From Marinobacter pelagius (GTDB lineage Bacteria; Pseudomonadota; Gammaproteobacteria; Pseudomonadales; Oleiphilaceae), in the NCBI RefSeq assembly GCF_003315345.1, contig NZ_QNRO01000024.1, forward strand, positions 1-56,171: a DNA stretch of 56,171 nt, read 5' to 3'. This document shows positions 17,971 to 26,934 of this stretch, in pieces; within the stretch, counting starts at the first letter, position 1; every line of letters starts with the position of its first letter. The position numbers and the translations under genes are program-made. The notes under the pieces were generated by a model. It saw nothing but the letters and a program-made list of their open reading frames with translations, was not told the DNA's origin and searched no databases.

Positions 17971-18971
17971 AGCTCTATCAACTCATCTTCACTGAAATCG
18001 CGAGGTGCCGTACGACCAATCACTTCGTCCCACTGCATAGGTGAAATGCCCGTGCCCGGGCGCTTCGCCATCAGGTTATCTTCGCTAAAAACTTCACCCG
18101 CTTTGATCGGCCGCGCGGCCACCAGGGATTTGCGGGCAACGGGCTTATTCTTGAGTTCGCTGGGGCTCGGGCGCTTGATGCCATCTCCCAGCGCCCTTTC
18201 GATATTGCGGATGCCTTGAACCATTGCCTTCAATTCATCGGGCTCCAGGCTGGCCCGATGGTCTGGCCCTGGCAGTGATCGATCCAGCGTAAAGTGCTTT
18301 TCAATCACGGTCGCTCCCAGCGCAACCGCCGCAATCGGCACTTCAATACCCGGCGTGTGATCCGAATAACCCACGGATACACCAAAGGCTTTTCCCATAT
18401 TGACCATTGCGCGCAGATTCACATCTTCCATGGGTGTAGGGTATTCGGTGGTGCAATGCAGAACGGTGATTTTGTCCCTGGGTGTGCCAGCCTGCTCGAC
18501 CACATTGATTGCGGCCTCGATCTCACCCAGATTTGCCATACCGGTGGAGAGCAACACCTGCTTGCTATGGCGGGTAAGGTATCGGAGGTAAGGGAGATTT
18601 GTCAGTTCACCAGATGGCACCTTAACAATACCGGAATCGGCCAGTTCCTCTAGCAGGTCAATACTGTCTTTATCAAAGGCGGTGGAGAAAAACCCGATAC
18701 CGTGTCTCTCGCATTCAGCAATCAACTCAAAATGGTTCTCGCGGGTCAATTCCAACTTTCGAATCATGTCCTGCTGCGACTCATGAGGGTCCGTTGTCCC
18801 TTTCTGGTACTCCGCCTTGGGTGCGCTTCCAGATACGATATTTGCTGCGATAAAGGTCTGGAATTTCACAAGGTCCGCTCCGGCGTCGGCCGCAGCTGCA
18901 ATTAATTGTTTGGCTAGCGCCATATCACCATTATGGTTAACGCCCGCTTCGGCAATAATCAGCGTCTTCAT
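17967..18971 (-). CDS. legI: Legionaminic acid synthase (LegI/NeuB family)
   Basis: A 334-aa enzyme condensing the 6-deoxy-mannosamine derivative with phosphoenolpyruvate to make the nonulosonic acid. The NeuB TIM-barrel opens LIIAEAGVNHNGD and continues with KFQTF, STAFD, KVPSGELTN, LSTGMA and YSDHTPG. A C-terminal SAF/antifreeze-like domain spans about 275-334 (ARKSLVAARPIKAGE). ATG 18971 is chosen because AGAGGA precedes it by 5 nt; an in-frame upstream extension to 19124 lies in legH and is not family-like. It overlaps legH by 4 bp. Confidence 0.95.
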   Translation of the reverse strand: MKTLIIAEAGVNHNGDMALAKQLIAAAADAGADLVKFQTFIAANIVSGSAPKAEYQKGTTDPHESQQDMIRKLELTRENHFELIAECERHGIGFFSTAFDKDSIDLLEELADSGIVKVPSGELTNLPYLRYLTRHSKQVLLSTGMANLGEIEAAINVVEQAGTPRDKITVLHCTTEYPTPMEDVNLRAMVNMGKAFGVSVGYSDHTPGIEVPIAAVALGATVIEKHFTLDRSLPGPDHRASLEPDELKAMVQGIRNIERALGDGIKRPSPSELKNKPVARKSLVAARPIKAGEVFSEDNLMAKRPGTGISPMQWDEVIGRTAPRDFSEDELIEL

Positions 18972-19612
18972 TTGATCCTCTTTGCAGGAACCCCTGCGTA
19001 CACCGCATTGGCTTCGCAATCTTTGATAACAATCGCCCCCGAGCCGACAACGGTATTTTCGCCAACCACACGCTTTTGGGAATTGCTGCCTTGATTGACC
19101 ACAGCGCCCGCGCCCACCCAGCAACCTGTTTTCAAATGTACATTGCCAGAGAGATTGGCCCCGGGGGCCACGTGAACATAGCTCTCCACAATACAGTCAT
19201 GGGCAATGGTGGCGTTCTGATTGAATATGCAGAAGTTACCAACGGTGGTGCCGCTGGTAAAACGGGCGCCGGCCGCAACGATATTACCCTCACCCTGCTC
19301 AAGCAATTCCCGCTGTGCAAAGCCAAACGTGGCACTGGGGTGAATCAGGTTGATGAATGTGAGTGAACCTTTAAAACGCTCTGCAACGGCTTTTCGGATC
19401 GTGTTTTCTCCAATGCCGATGACAAATGGCATATCGGTATAGTGCTCTACATCCCGCTCGAGGATGACTTGGTGCGAGAAGCTCCACGCACGCAACTCTA
19501 TCTCATCCCGGGCAATATAGACTGGCTCCAGGCCGAGGAGCCATGCAATATCGCCGGCCTCTCGAGCCATACCCGATGTTCCAAAAATTCCTATTCGGCG
19601 AGTCAATGTCAC
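18968..19612 (-). CDS. legH: PglD/NeuD-type sugar N-acetyltransferase (LegH)
   Basis: A 214-aa protein with an N-terminal Rossmann-like sugar-binding part (IGIFGTSGMAREAGDIA) and a C-terminal left-handed beta-helix with hexapeptide repeats (GTTVGNFCIFNQNATIAHDC, GCWVGAGAVV). PglD and LegH acetylate the 4-amino group of the amino-sugar nucleotide with acetyl-CoA. The His in IAHDC corresponds to the family catalytic His. It overlaps legI and legC by 4 bp. Confidence 0.9.
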   Translation of the reverse strand: MTLTRRIGIFGTSGMAREAGDIAWLLGLEPVYIARDEIELRAWSFSHQVILERDVEHYTDMPFVIGIGENTIRKAVAERFKGSLTFINLIHPSATFGFAQRELLEQGEGNIVAAGARFTSGTTVGNFCIFNQNATIAHDCIVESYVHVAPGANLSGNVHLKTGCWVGAGAVVNQGSNSQKRVVGENTVVGSGAIVIKDCEANAVYAGVPAKRIK

Positions 19613-20751
19613 TTGGTCACGACACTACTAGGCAAATTAACCACCCGAGCTTCCAGCCACTCGGAGTTACTGAGATCACCACGGCGACAGCTCTGGTACA
19701 TGGCCAGATGGTTCATCAGCGCCCAGATGGGGCGGGTCATCACACCTTGCTGGTTTGTCGTTTCAAGCAGTTCGTCTCTGTGCGCTTTGTCCTCACAGAT
19801 AACCGCGTTAAGCCAGTAGTTGGCACGGCAGCCTGTGGGCTCTTTGACGAACGCCAGGTTTGTGCCTGTGAAAAGCTCTTCATAGGCGGAGGCCAAGGCG
19901 CGTTTGGCCTCAATGAAGCTATCCAGCTGCTCAAGCTGGGCACAGCCCAGTGCCGCATTCAGGTTCGGTAAACGATAGTTGTAACCCAGCTCATCATGAA
20001 TGTACTCATAGGCGTGGGGCTTCTTGGCTGTAGTAGTCAGATGCTTGGCTCGGGTGGCCAGCTCTTCACCCGCCAGAATCATGCCGCCACCGCCAGTGGT
20101 CATGATTTTGTTACCGTTGAAGCTGAGCGTGCCCAACGCACCGAAGGTTCCGGTGTGCTTGCCCTTGTAAAAGCTACCCAAAGACTCGGCCGCATCTTCC
20201 ACCAACGAGATATTCCAACGGCGGGTAACCGACACCAGCCCATCCAGGTCCGCCGGGTGCCCGAAGGTGTGCATGGGCACACAGGCCCGAACCACCTTGT
20301 TATCCGCGCGAGTGCGGCACACGCCCTCTGCGTCCAGCTGTGCGTTCTCATCCAGCCAGGCTTCCAGTGCCTTGGCAGACAGTCCCAGCGTGTCGCGGTC
20401 TACGTCGATGAACACCGGTTCGGCGTTGCAGTAGGCGATGGCATTACAGGTGGCGACGAAGGTGAGCGGTTGTGTGATAACCAGATCACCCGCCGCGACT
20501 CCCGCAAGCTTAAGCGCAATATGCAGAGCTGCTGTGCCGTTCACCGTCGCGACGGCCCTGGGGGAGCCGGTATAGCTGGCCATATCCAGCTCGAAGCGAT
20601 CCACGTAGGCTCCCACGCTGGAAACAAAGGTGGACTCGATGGTGTCGGCCACGTATTCCTTCTCGCGCCCGGGAAAGACCGGCGCATGGAGCGGGATAAA
20701 CTCGCTGGTGTTGAAATAGTCCCGGACAAACCGTATCAGTTGGTCGCTCAA
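19609..20751 (-). CDS. legC: LegC-type aminotransferase
   Basis: A 380-aa PLP aminotransferase of the DegT family. It adds the 4-amino group to the 4-keto sugar from LegB. The PLP lysine is K215 in FNGNKIMTTGGGG and the cofactor aspartate is D186 in VEDAAESLGS. The opening FIPLHAPVFPGREKEYV and the long N-terminal arm are typical of LegC/PtmB-like enzymes. legB ends 7 bp upstream and legH overlaps by 4 bp. Confidence 0.93.
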   Translation of the reverse strand: MSDQLIRFVRDYFNTSEFIPLHAPVFPGREKEYVADTIESTFVSSVGAYVDRFELDMASYTGSPRAVATVNGTAALHIALKLAGVAAGDLVITQPLTFVATCNAIAYCNAEPVFIDVDRDTLGLSAKALEAWLDENAQLDAEGVCRTRADNKVVRACVPMHTFGHPADLDGLVSVTRRWNISLVEDAAESLGSFYKGKHTGTFGALGTLSFNGNKIMTTGGGGMILAGEELATRAKHLTTTAKKPHAYEYIHDELGYNYRLPNLNAALGCAQLEQLDSFIEAKRALASAYEELFTGTNLAFVKEPTGCRANYWLNAVICEDKAHRDELLETTNQQGVMTRPIWALMNHLAMYQSCRRGDLSNSEWLEARVVNLPSSVVTK

Positions 20752-20758
20752 AGCTGCC

Positions 20759-21949
20759 TCACATTTTGCTGTCGAGATATTTGCCGGTTTCTTTGTGGCC
20801 GAAATCCGGAATCATGCGGAAGAACAGATCAACCAGGTCTTGCTTACTCCAGCTCAGGTCCCGTTTCATCGCATCGATCCGCTCTTCAAACTCACCCAGC
20901 AGCGCCTGGTCAAAATCGGCGTCGTTCTTGATGATGCCGAGGTTCTCGAAACGGGCCATGTCCAGCGTTTCGTCATCGGTGAAGAATTCTTCGAAATCTT
21001 TTTCACCGGTCGTGTCACTGCCGTTAAACAGGCAGGGCCACTTTCCTTGCTCCGGAAGTGTTTTAGCCAGCTCCCTGGCCTCATCTTCGTCACTGCACAG
21101 CACTGGCTCGAAGCCCTTCTCGGCCAGGTACTTCACGGCAATATCGGCAAAAGAGATCAGATGTAGTTCTTCGCTGAGCTTCGGGAAGAAGATTTCACGA
21201 TTGTCGCCAAAGATGCAGGACATCAGGCACAGCTCACCGGATTCCTTTGGAGTCACGAAGTAGCGGCGAACGTCATTCGGCGCCACGATCGGTTGGCGTT
21301 TCTCCAGCCGCTGGTTAAAGCCGTGGAGCAGCGAACCATCAGAAAAAGCTACGTTGGCAAACCGAGCGGTGGAAATGTCTATTTGCAGGCTTCTACGCAT
21401 CAGGAACATTTCCATGATGCGCTTGGAAGCGCCCATCATGTTGACTGGATTGGCTGCTTTATCGGTAGAGACACAAAAATATTTCTTTACACCGGCATCT
21501 ACGGCCTGGCGCAGGGTTTTGTCTGTGTTGAAGACGTTGACATCCACCATGCGCATGAGGGTATAAGGATCTTTTTCACTGCGCACGTGCTTGAGGGCGG
21601 AGAGGTTCAGGATATAGTCGTAACCACCGTCAGCCTTGAAGAAGGCGTCGTACTCAACCGAGCCGATATCCAGTGCAAAGGTACGGAAATCGCCCGGGAT
21701 GTAACCAAAGCTGCTGCGGATGTCGCGGACCAGTTCGACCAGGTTGTTTTCGCTGATGTCCACCACGTGGAGCTTGGCCGGGTTGCGCTTGAAAATTTCT
21801 TTGGTGACGGCCTGGCCTATGGAGCCGGCGCCGCCGAGAACCAGGAAGCGGGAGGTGCTGACGATTTCCGATAGATGGTCTTCGTGGGCTTTGATGTCGG
21901 CGGAGAAGAGTTCTTTTTCTCGGCCGATGAGGTTTAGAATTGACGTCAT
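20759..21949 (-). CDS. legB: LegB-type sugar-nucleotide 4,6-dehydratase
   Basis: A 396-aa SDR-type dehydratase of the CapD/LegB group, first enzyme of the nonulosonate branch. The NAD loop LGGAGSIGQAV is at residues 38-48. VSTDKAANPVNMMGASKR contains the active-site Asp/Lys, with Met in place of the usual Tyr as in this subfamily. A C-terminal extension after about residue 290 is typical of LegB but not of short PseB enzymes. Substrate is predicted to be GDP-GlcNAc because ptmE is present. First gene of the leg operon block; 48 bp separates it from the glycosyltransferase-like gene. Confidence 0.9.
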   Translation of the reverse strand: MTSILNLIGREKELFSADIKAHEDHLSEIVSTSRFLVLGGAGSIGQAVTKEIFKRNPAKLHVVDISENNLVELVRDIRSSFGYIPGDFRTFALDIGSVEYDAFFKADGGYDYILNLSALKHVRSEKDPYTLMRMVDVNVFNTDKTLRQAVDAGVKKYFCVSTDKAANPVNMMGASKRIMEMFLMRRSLQIDISTARFANVAFSDGSLLHGFNQRLEKRQPIVAPNDVRRYFVTPKESGELCLMSCIFGDNREIFFPKLSEELHLISFADIAVKYLAEKGFEPVLCSDEDEARELAKTLPEQGKWPCLFNGSDTTGEKDFEEFFTDDETLDMARFENLGIIKNDADFDQALLGEFEERIDAMKRDLSWSKQDLVDLFFRMIPDFGHKETGKYLDSKM

Positions 21950-21997
21950 GCTTTACCTTTATCAATGGCAACGAAGGCTAATTTAATAAGATCTCAA

Positions 21998-23107
21998 TCA
22001 CGAATACAGCGATGAAAGGACAGAGAGAGACCTCCGCTCCTCTGCGCAAACGTTCTTGGCACTCTCACTCGGATCAAATCCGGATCCATCAAAAAAGTCA
22101 GGATTTATGTCTTTTTCGTGGTCATAGGTATAAAGGTCAATACCATAACACTCTTCGATAAAAACGTGATTTGGAGAACCTCTTCTCACCGCAATTCGCC
22201 CCCTTCCCCATTTCGCAAAAAGTCTGGCGGTACTCGCCCCACCACGATCCTGAAGAATAAGATGAGTGCATGAAGCCAACATTGCGTTATACATCTGCGG
22301 GGACATGGGAGATAAATAGGTAATATTAAAAAAATCACGCCCGATAATTTTTCTATATAATCCAAAAGCTTCTATCAGAAACCTTCGAGTCGGGCTAACA
22401 AAACAAAGAAATTGTGTGTTGGAGGAATACTTTTTAAAAGCCGGGCTATTCAGAAACTTCATCAAGTCCTTCCATGAATAGCCTTTCGTTCCCACTAGTA
22501 CTCGACGTCCGCTTTTGCCATATTCAAAACTTTCGCTGAAAACTCGGCGCATCATTTCAGAATAATAGTGAGGGAGCACATCAAAAATTATACTAGCATC
22601 GATAAACTCAATATCATTCCGGCGAGTAACTTCACAAATTTTCTTATGGAAATAAGGTCTTGGTGCTATAAAATAACGAACTTTCTCAAGAACAGAGATA
22701 CAACTCTCGGAAATGTGCAAACTTAAGTCTTCAGACAAACAACCGTTCATTTCAAATTTTTTTGTCCACCGGTCGACTTCGTCGTCGGTAATAAAAATAT
22801 ATATCTTCTCAAGAAATTCATCACGAGCATCAATTAATCGCTTTGCAATTGGAGAATTCCATTCATTCAAAGACATGAACGTCACACTTTTTGCCTCAAG
22901 CAATATTTCAATTCCTACATCCTCATAATTCAGGTAGGAAACGTCATTTAATTTAGGCGAATTGACAGGAGGCAAGCCACTTTTGAACACAACTGGAACA
23001 ATAAGCTCAGCAGGCAGGCCGAGCTTTTCTATCAGTGCATCACCGAAAAGGAAAAAGAATCGGTCTCGGTCGCTTATGAAAAATACGTGCTTCCCATCTA
23101 AGCCCAT
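21998..23107 (-). CDS. Unrecognised protein, possible GT-B glycosyltransferase
   Basis: A 369-aa protein I cannot assign firmly. It has no signal peptide or membrane segment. The C-terminal half has a strand-helix pattern (RRVLVGTKGYSWKDL, FLCFVSPTRRF, FFNITYLSPMSPQMYNAMLASC, PNHVFIEECYGI). This loosely recalls the donor domain of GT56/WecF TDP-Fuc4NAc transferases; that similarity is weak. The location next to wecE and its acetyltransferase supports a dTDP-Fuc4NAc transferase role, an inference. ATG 23107 is chosen because AAGG lies 5 nt upstream; ATGs at 23122 and 23140 overlap wecE and lack sites. The gene is AT-rich compared with both neighbours. Confidence 0.6.
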   Translation of the reverse strand: MGLDGKHVFFISDRDRFFFLFGDALIEKLGLPAELIVPVVFKSGLPPVNSPKLNDVSYLNYEDVGIEILLEAKSVTFMSLNEWNSPIAKRLIDARDEFLEKIYIFITDDEVDRWTKKFEMNGCLSEDLSLHISESCISVLEKVRYFIAPRPYFHKKICEVTRRNDIEFIDASIIFDVLPHYYSEMMRRVFSESFEYGKSGRRVLVGTKGYSWKDLMKFLNSPAFKKYSSNTQFLCFVSPTRRFLIEAFGLYRKIIGRDFFNITYLSPMSPQMYNAMLASCTHLILQDRGGASTARLFAKWGRGRIAVRRGSPNHVFIEECYGIDLYTYDHEKDINPDFFDGSGFDPSESAKNVCAEERRSLSVLSSLYS

Positions 23108-23114
23108 GAAATCC

Positions 23115-24245
23115 TTACTCATAGAAGGAAATAATCTCATTGATAACGTGTTGTTGCTGATGCTCAGTGATACTAAAAAACAATGGTAACCTCACCAACC
23201 GTTCACTTTCACTGGTAGTAAACCGATCCTCACCGTGGAACCGTCCAAATTCAGCACCTGCTTTTGCCGTATGCAGTGGCACATAGTGGAATACCGCCAG
23301 GATGTCGTGGCTCTTGAGGTGCTCCAACAACGCAGTGCGTTCTTCCAGCCCGGATGTTTTCAGGTAGAACATGTGGGCGTTGTGAGTGCAGCCAGTAGGA
23401 ATAGTGGGAAGCTCGATGCGACCTGACTTTGAAAGCCCCTGGAGTTGGTGCGCATAAAAATTCCAGGCAGCCAGGCGCGAGTCGTTGATTTCGGTAGCCT
23501 GCTCCAGCTGCGCCCACAGGTAAGCTGACTGTAACTCACTGGGCAAGTAGCTGCTGCCGATATCCACCCATTGATACTTGTCTACCATGCCTCGGAAGAA
23601 CTGGCTGCGGTTGGTGCCTTTCTCGCGAATGACCTCAGCACGCTCTGCAAAGCGCTCGTCGTTGATGATCAGCAGGCCACCTTCTCCGCCGCTGGTGTAG
23701 TTCTTGGTTTCGTGAAAGCTGAATGCCCCAAGATGGCCAATTGTTCCCAGAGCGCGTCTTTTGTAGCTGCTCATCATGCCCTGTGCGGCATCTTCAATCA
23801 CGTAGAGGTTGTGGCGCTCGGCAATGGCCATGATGGTGTCCATTTCGCAGGCCACCCCTGCATAGTGGACGGGCACAATAGCTCGGGTCTGTGGGGTGAT
23901 TGCCGCTTCGATGAGGTTTTCATCGATATTCATTGTATCCGGGCGAATATCCACGAAAACAACCTTTGCACCGCGAAGTACGAAAGCGTTTGCGGTACTC
24001 ACAAAGGTATAGCTCGGCATGATCACTTCATCGCCGGGCTGTATATCAGTCAATACAGCCGCCAGCTCCAGCGCGGCGGTGCAGGAGGGGGTCAGGAGCG
24101 TTTTTCTAGCAGGCAAATTGGATTCAAACCAACTCTGACATTGTTTACCGAAAGGACCATCGCCCGACAGCTTGTTGCTTTTCAAAGCCTGCTTAATGTA
24201 CTGCTCTTCAGCTCCGGTACAAGGCGGCCGGTTAAACGGGATCAT
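23115..24245 (-). CDS. wecE: dTDP-4-amino-4,6-dideoxygalactose transaminase (WecE/RffA)
   Basis: A 376-aa PLP aminotransferase closely matching WecE from its first residues, MIPFNRPPCTGAEEQYI. The PLP lysine is K181 in FSFHETKNYTSGGEGG and the cofactor aspartate is D152 in VIEDAAQGM. It converts dTDP-4-keto-6-deoxyglucose and glutamate to dTDP-Fuc4N. In enterobacteria this feeds common antigen. Here no other wecBCDFG genes are present, so it serves this polysaccharide. Overlaps the acetyltransferase by 4 bp. Confidence 0.95.
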   Translation of the reverse strand: MIPFNRPPCTGAEEQYIKQALKSNKLSGDGPFGKQCQSWFESNLPARKTLLTPSCTAALELAAVLTDIQPGDEVIMPSYTFVSTANAFVLRGAKVVFVDIRPDTMNIDENLIEAAITPQTRAIVPVHYAGVACEMDTIMAIAERHNLYVIEDAAQGMMSSYKRRALGTIGHLGAFSFHETKNYTSGGEGGLLIINDERFAERAEVIREKGTNRSQFFRGMVDKYQWVDIGSSYLPSELQSAYLWAQLEQATEINDSRLAAWNFYAHQLQGLSKSGRIELPTIPTGCTHNAHMFYLKTSGLEERTALLEHLKSHDILAVFHYVPLHTAKAGAEFGRFHGEDRFTTSESERLVRLPLFFSITEHQQQHVINEIISFYE

Positions 24246-24805
24246 TCTTGCTTCCCTTTGAGAAATTGCGCTTCCAGTTCGAGTAAATCCTGTTTGCGAT
24301 CTTTAATTCTTCGAGCGGGGTTACCTGCGTAGATGCCCCAGGGTTGGGTGCTTTTGTTTACGAGCGTCATCGCGCCAATAGAGCATCCCTCTCCGATTAT
24401 TACGCCAGGGAAAATGATTGATCCTGCACCAACAATCACCTGCCTTTCTAACAGCACTTCGGCAAGATATTCATTTTTGAACTGCTTGGGTACTAAGGAG
24501 TTCACCATTGTGCTTCCACTGTAATCATCCGATTGCGCAAAAACCTTTACACCGTATGCCAAAGTGCAGAAATCGGAGAGAGTGATACCGGGCGAACCTC
24601 CAGCGACCAAACACATTGGGGTGATATGACAGTATTTGCCAATAGACACCTTTCCGGAGACAACGCAGAAATCATCAATACGCGAGTGGTCTCCAAGTTC
24701 AATGGTTTCGGGATTGTAGATACTCGCTTTATCACTGACCTTCACATTTTCACCGACGGCCTTGAAGCCTAAAGCCTTTAAAGTGTCTTTGGATAAATAA
24801 GCCAT
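24242..24805 (-). CDS. Hexapeptide-repeat acetyltransferase, likely dTDP-Fuc4N N-acetyltransferase
   Basis: A 187-aa left-handed beta-helix acyltransferase with hexad repeats (IGKYCHITPMCLVAGG, VIVGAGSIIFPGVIIGEGCSIGAM) and the usual GIYAGNPARRIK end. It lies between rmlA2 and wecE with a 4-bp overlap, so it probably acetylates dTDP-Fuc4N, taking the place of the GNAT enzyme WecD. That substrate is inferred. ATG 24805 is chosen because GAGGG sits 5 nt upstream, right after the rmlA2 stop; a GTG at 24817 overlaps rmlA2. Confidence 0.82.
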   Translation of the reverse strand: MAYLSKDTLKALGFKAVGENVKVSDKASIYNPETIELGDHSRIDDFCVVSGKVSIGKYCHITPMCLVAGGSPGITLSDFCTLAYGVKVFAQSDDYSGSTMVNSLVPKQFKNEYLAEVLLERQVIVGAGSIIFPGVIIGEGCSIGAMTLVNKSTQPWGIYAGNPARRIKDRKQDLLELEAQFLKGKQE

Positions 24806-24806
24806 C

Positions 24807-25688
24807 TTATCCCTCACCCCTCGCCAGAGCGTTCAGGTATTCACCATAATTATTTTTCTGAAGTTCCTCCGCCTGCTCTTCAAGCTGCTGCTGACTCAAC
24901 CAACCTTGGTTGTAACCAATTTCTTCCAAACAAGCGATTTTATAGCCTTGGCGTTTCTCGATAGTTTCGACAAACTGAGCGGCTTCCAGCAGGCTTTCAT
25001 GGGTGCCAGTGTCAAGCCAGGCAAACCCCCGGCCCAGGAGGTTCACGTTCAGCTCATTTTTTTCCAGGTACGCTCGATTAACATCGGTGATTTCCAACTC
25101 GCCGCGATCGGAGGGTCGAACCGCCTTTGCAATCTCGACCACTTGATTGTCGTAGAAGTACAAACCGGTAACGGCAAAGTGTGACTTTGGCTTGTGCGGC
25201 TTTTCTTCAATGGAAATCGCTTTTTGAGTGCTGTCGAACTCCACCACGCCAAACCGCTCCGGATCTTTTACCTGGTAGCCGAAAACGGTGGCGCCGCCTT
25301 GCTCAACAACTTGATTCCGTGCCTCTTTCAGTTTTGGGACAAATCCCTGACCGTAAAAAATGTTATCACCCAGCACCAGGCACACGCTGTCGTTACCGAT
25401 GAACTCTTCGCCAATGATGAAGGCTTGGGCCAGTCCGTCCGGCGCTGGCTGGATTTCATAGCTGAGGTTAATGCCAAACTGCTCGCCAGTACCCAAAGCG
25501 CGCTTGAAGCCGGCCTGGTCTTCCGCGGTGGTGATAATAAGGATATCCCGGATACCCGCCAGCATGAGTACAGAGAGCGGGTAGTAGATCATGGGCTTGT
25601 CGTACACCGGCAGGAGTTGTTTGGAGGTGCCGAGTGTTATGGGGTACAGGCGGGTGCCGGAGCCGCCTGCGAGGATTATTCCTTTCAC
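24807..25688 (-). CDS. rmlA: Glucose-1-phosphate thymidylyltransferase, copy 2
   Basis: A 293-aa RmlA with an intact GGSGTRL signature (Arg13), GTG start at 25688, and all other landmarks ([39 protein letters not shown]). This is probably the functional supplier of dTDP-glucose for both dTDP branches. The first about 225 residues are nearly identical to copy 1 at nucleotide level. The C-terminal 45 residues differ ([17 protein letters not shown] here), which indicates gene conversion or recent partial duplication. Confidence 0.95.
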   Translation of the reverse strand: MKGIILAGGSGTRLYPITLGTSKQLLPVYDKPMIYYPLSVLMLAGIRDILIITTAEDQAGFKRALGTGEQFGINLSYEIQPAPDGLAQAFIIGEEFIGNDSVCLVLGDNIFYGQGFVPKLKEARNQVVEQGGATVFGYQVKDPERFGVVEFDSTQKAISIEEKPHKPKSHFAVTGLYFYDNQVVEIAKAVRPSDRGELEITDVNRAYLEKNELNVNLLGRGFAWLDTGTHESLLEAAQFVETIEKRQGYKIACLEEIGYNQGWLSQQQLEEQAEELQKNNYGEYLNALARGEG

Positions 25689-25719
25689 TTTTGCTTCCTT
25701 GACTTCAATTCGGAGTGTG

Positions 25720-25734
25720 AGGGGGCAGCCCCCT
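25720..25734. repeat. Short GGGGGC palindrome
   Basis: AGGGGGC and GCCCCCT arms are perfectly complementary around a single A. It lies in the 160-bp gap upstream of rmlA2, next to the larger REP-like element, and resembles a worn copy of the same family. Confidence 0.45.
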
Positions 25735-25753
25735 GATCAAATTTGGTGCTATG

Positions 25754-25781
25754 GGGGTCTGTCCACGTAGGGACAGACCCC
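25754..25781. repeat. REP-like palindrome, GGGGTCTGTCC family
   Basis: Perfect 11-bp arms GGGGTCTGTCC (25754-25764) and GGACAGACCCC (25771-25781) flank an ACGTAG loop. The same centre is found at 13722-13754, upstream of the other rmlA. The GGGGTCTG start is shared with the elements at 1364 and 28778. Confidence 0.75.
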
Positions 25782-25789
25782 TTCGCTTA

Positions 25790-25845
25790 CTCACGGAGTT
25801 AAAAACAGGTTTTTGTCCGTGAGCGTCTGTGAGTGTCCGTGGCTA
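25790..25845. repeat. Inverted repeat related to the CACGGA family
   Basis: CTCACGGA (25790-25797) pairs with TCCGTGAG (25816-25823), and an inner AAAAAC/GTTTTT stem extends it. The following GTCCGTGGCTAA matches the end of the long repeat at 13763-13851. It lies directly downstream of the rmlB2 stop, in the equivalent position to the repeat after rmlB1, so it may act as a 3' hairpin. Confidence 0.55.
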
Positions 25846-25850
25846 ATCAT

Positions 25851-26924
25851 TCAATTCCCGGCGCCAAGTCTCTCGCGCTGGTAACTGCCGTCCTGGACTC
25901 GTTGGCACCAGCCCAGGTTGTCGAGGTACCACTGCACGGTTTTGCGAATGCCGGTTTCGAAGGTTTCCCGGGGCACCCAGCCCAGTTCTTTCTGGATTTT
26001 GCTGGCGTCTATGGCGTAGCGCCGGTCGTGGCCGGGGCGGTCTTTTACGGTGGTGATGAGATTGCGGTAGCTTTGTTCCTGTGGGCGCAGTTCCTGGAGG
26101 ATGTCGCACAGGGTGTGAACTACTTCGATGTTCTGTTTTTCGTTGTGGCCGCCGATGTTGTAGGTTTCGCCAGGCTTTCCTTCGGTGGCGACTTTGTAGA
26201 GCGCTCGGGCGTGGTCTTCAACAAACAGCCAGTCACGGATCTGGTCGCCTTTGCCGTAGACCGGCAGCGGCTTGCCTTCCAGGGCGTTCAGGATCATCAA
26301 CGGGATGAGCTTTTCCGGGAAGTGGTAGGGGCCGTAGTTGTTGCTGCAGTTGGTGACCAGCGTTGGCAGGCCGTAGGTGCGGCGCCAGGCACGTACCAGG
26401 TGGTCCGAGCTGGCTTTGCTGGCTGAGTACGGGCTGCTCGGGGCGTAGGCCGTATCTTCGGTGAACAGGTGCTCTTCCGCGTTAGCCGTTTCATCCGGGT
26501 GCGGGAGATCGCCGTACACTTCGTCTGTGCTGATGTGGTGGAAGCGGAAGTTGGCCTTTTTGTCACCTTCCAGGGCCTGCCAGTATTGGCGGGTGGCTTC
26601 CAGCAGGGTGTAGGTGCCTACAATGTTGGTTTCGATAAACTCCGCCGGGCCGTCTATGGAGCGGTCTACGTGGCTTTCCGCGGCAAGGTGCATGATGGCA
26701 TCCGGTTTATGCTGGGCCAGTACTCGGTCTACTTCGGCTCGGTTGCAGATGTCGACTTGCTCGAAGCTGTAGCGCTCGCTGTCGCTTACCTGGGCCAGGC
26801 TTTCTAGGTTACCGGCGTAGGTGAGCTTGTCGAGGTTGACCACTTCATCTTGAGTGTTCTGGATGATGTGGCGGATGACGGCGGAGCCTATGAAGCCGGC
26901 GCCGCCGGTGATTAAGAGTTTCAT
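25851..26924 (-). CDS. rmlB: dTDP-glucose 4,6-dehydratase, copy 2
   Basis: A 357-aa SDR dehydratase, with TGGAGFIGS at the N-terminus, [14 protein letters not shown], and [15 protein letters not shown]. It ends RERLGAGN, the normal family length. ATG 26924 is preferred; an upstream ATG at 26942 overlaps the flippase gene and adds six residues not seen in copy 1. Differences from copy 1 are scattered through the gene, so the two are older paralogues or partly converted. It supplies dTDP-4-keto-6-deoxyglucose. Confidence 0.94.
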   Translation of the reverse strand: MKLLITGGAGFIGSAVIRHIIQNTQDEVVNLDKLTYAGNLESLAQVSDSERYSFEQVDICNRAEVDRVLAQHKPDAIMHLAAESHVDRSIDGPAEFIETNIVGTYTLLEATRQYWQALEGDKKANFRFHHISTDEVYGDLPHPDETANAEEHLFTEDTAYAPSSPYSASKASSDHLVRAWRRTYGLPTLVTNCSNNYGPYHFPEKLIPLMILNALEGKPLPVYGKGDQIRDWLFVEDHARALYKVATEGKPGETYNIGGHNEKQNIEVVHTLCDILQELRPQEQSYRNLITTVKDRPGHDRRYAIDASKIQKELGWVPRETFETGIRKTVQWYLDNLGWCQRVQDGSYQRERLGAGN

Positions 26925-26934
26925 CGAGTGTTTC

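Noticed and set aside
19996..20931. Plus-strand frame of 311 codons over legC
   Set aside because: Antisense of a well-supported aminotransferase; no recognisable protein.
15000..21949. Pseudaminic or N-acetylneuraminic acid pathway
   Set aside because: The LegB-type dehydratase, NeuC-type hydrolysing epimerase and PtmE point to legionaminic acid. PseC/PseG/PseH-type proteins are not seen, and sialic acid would not need legB, legC and legH.
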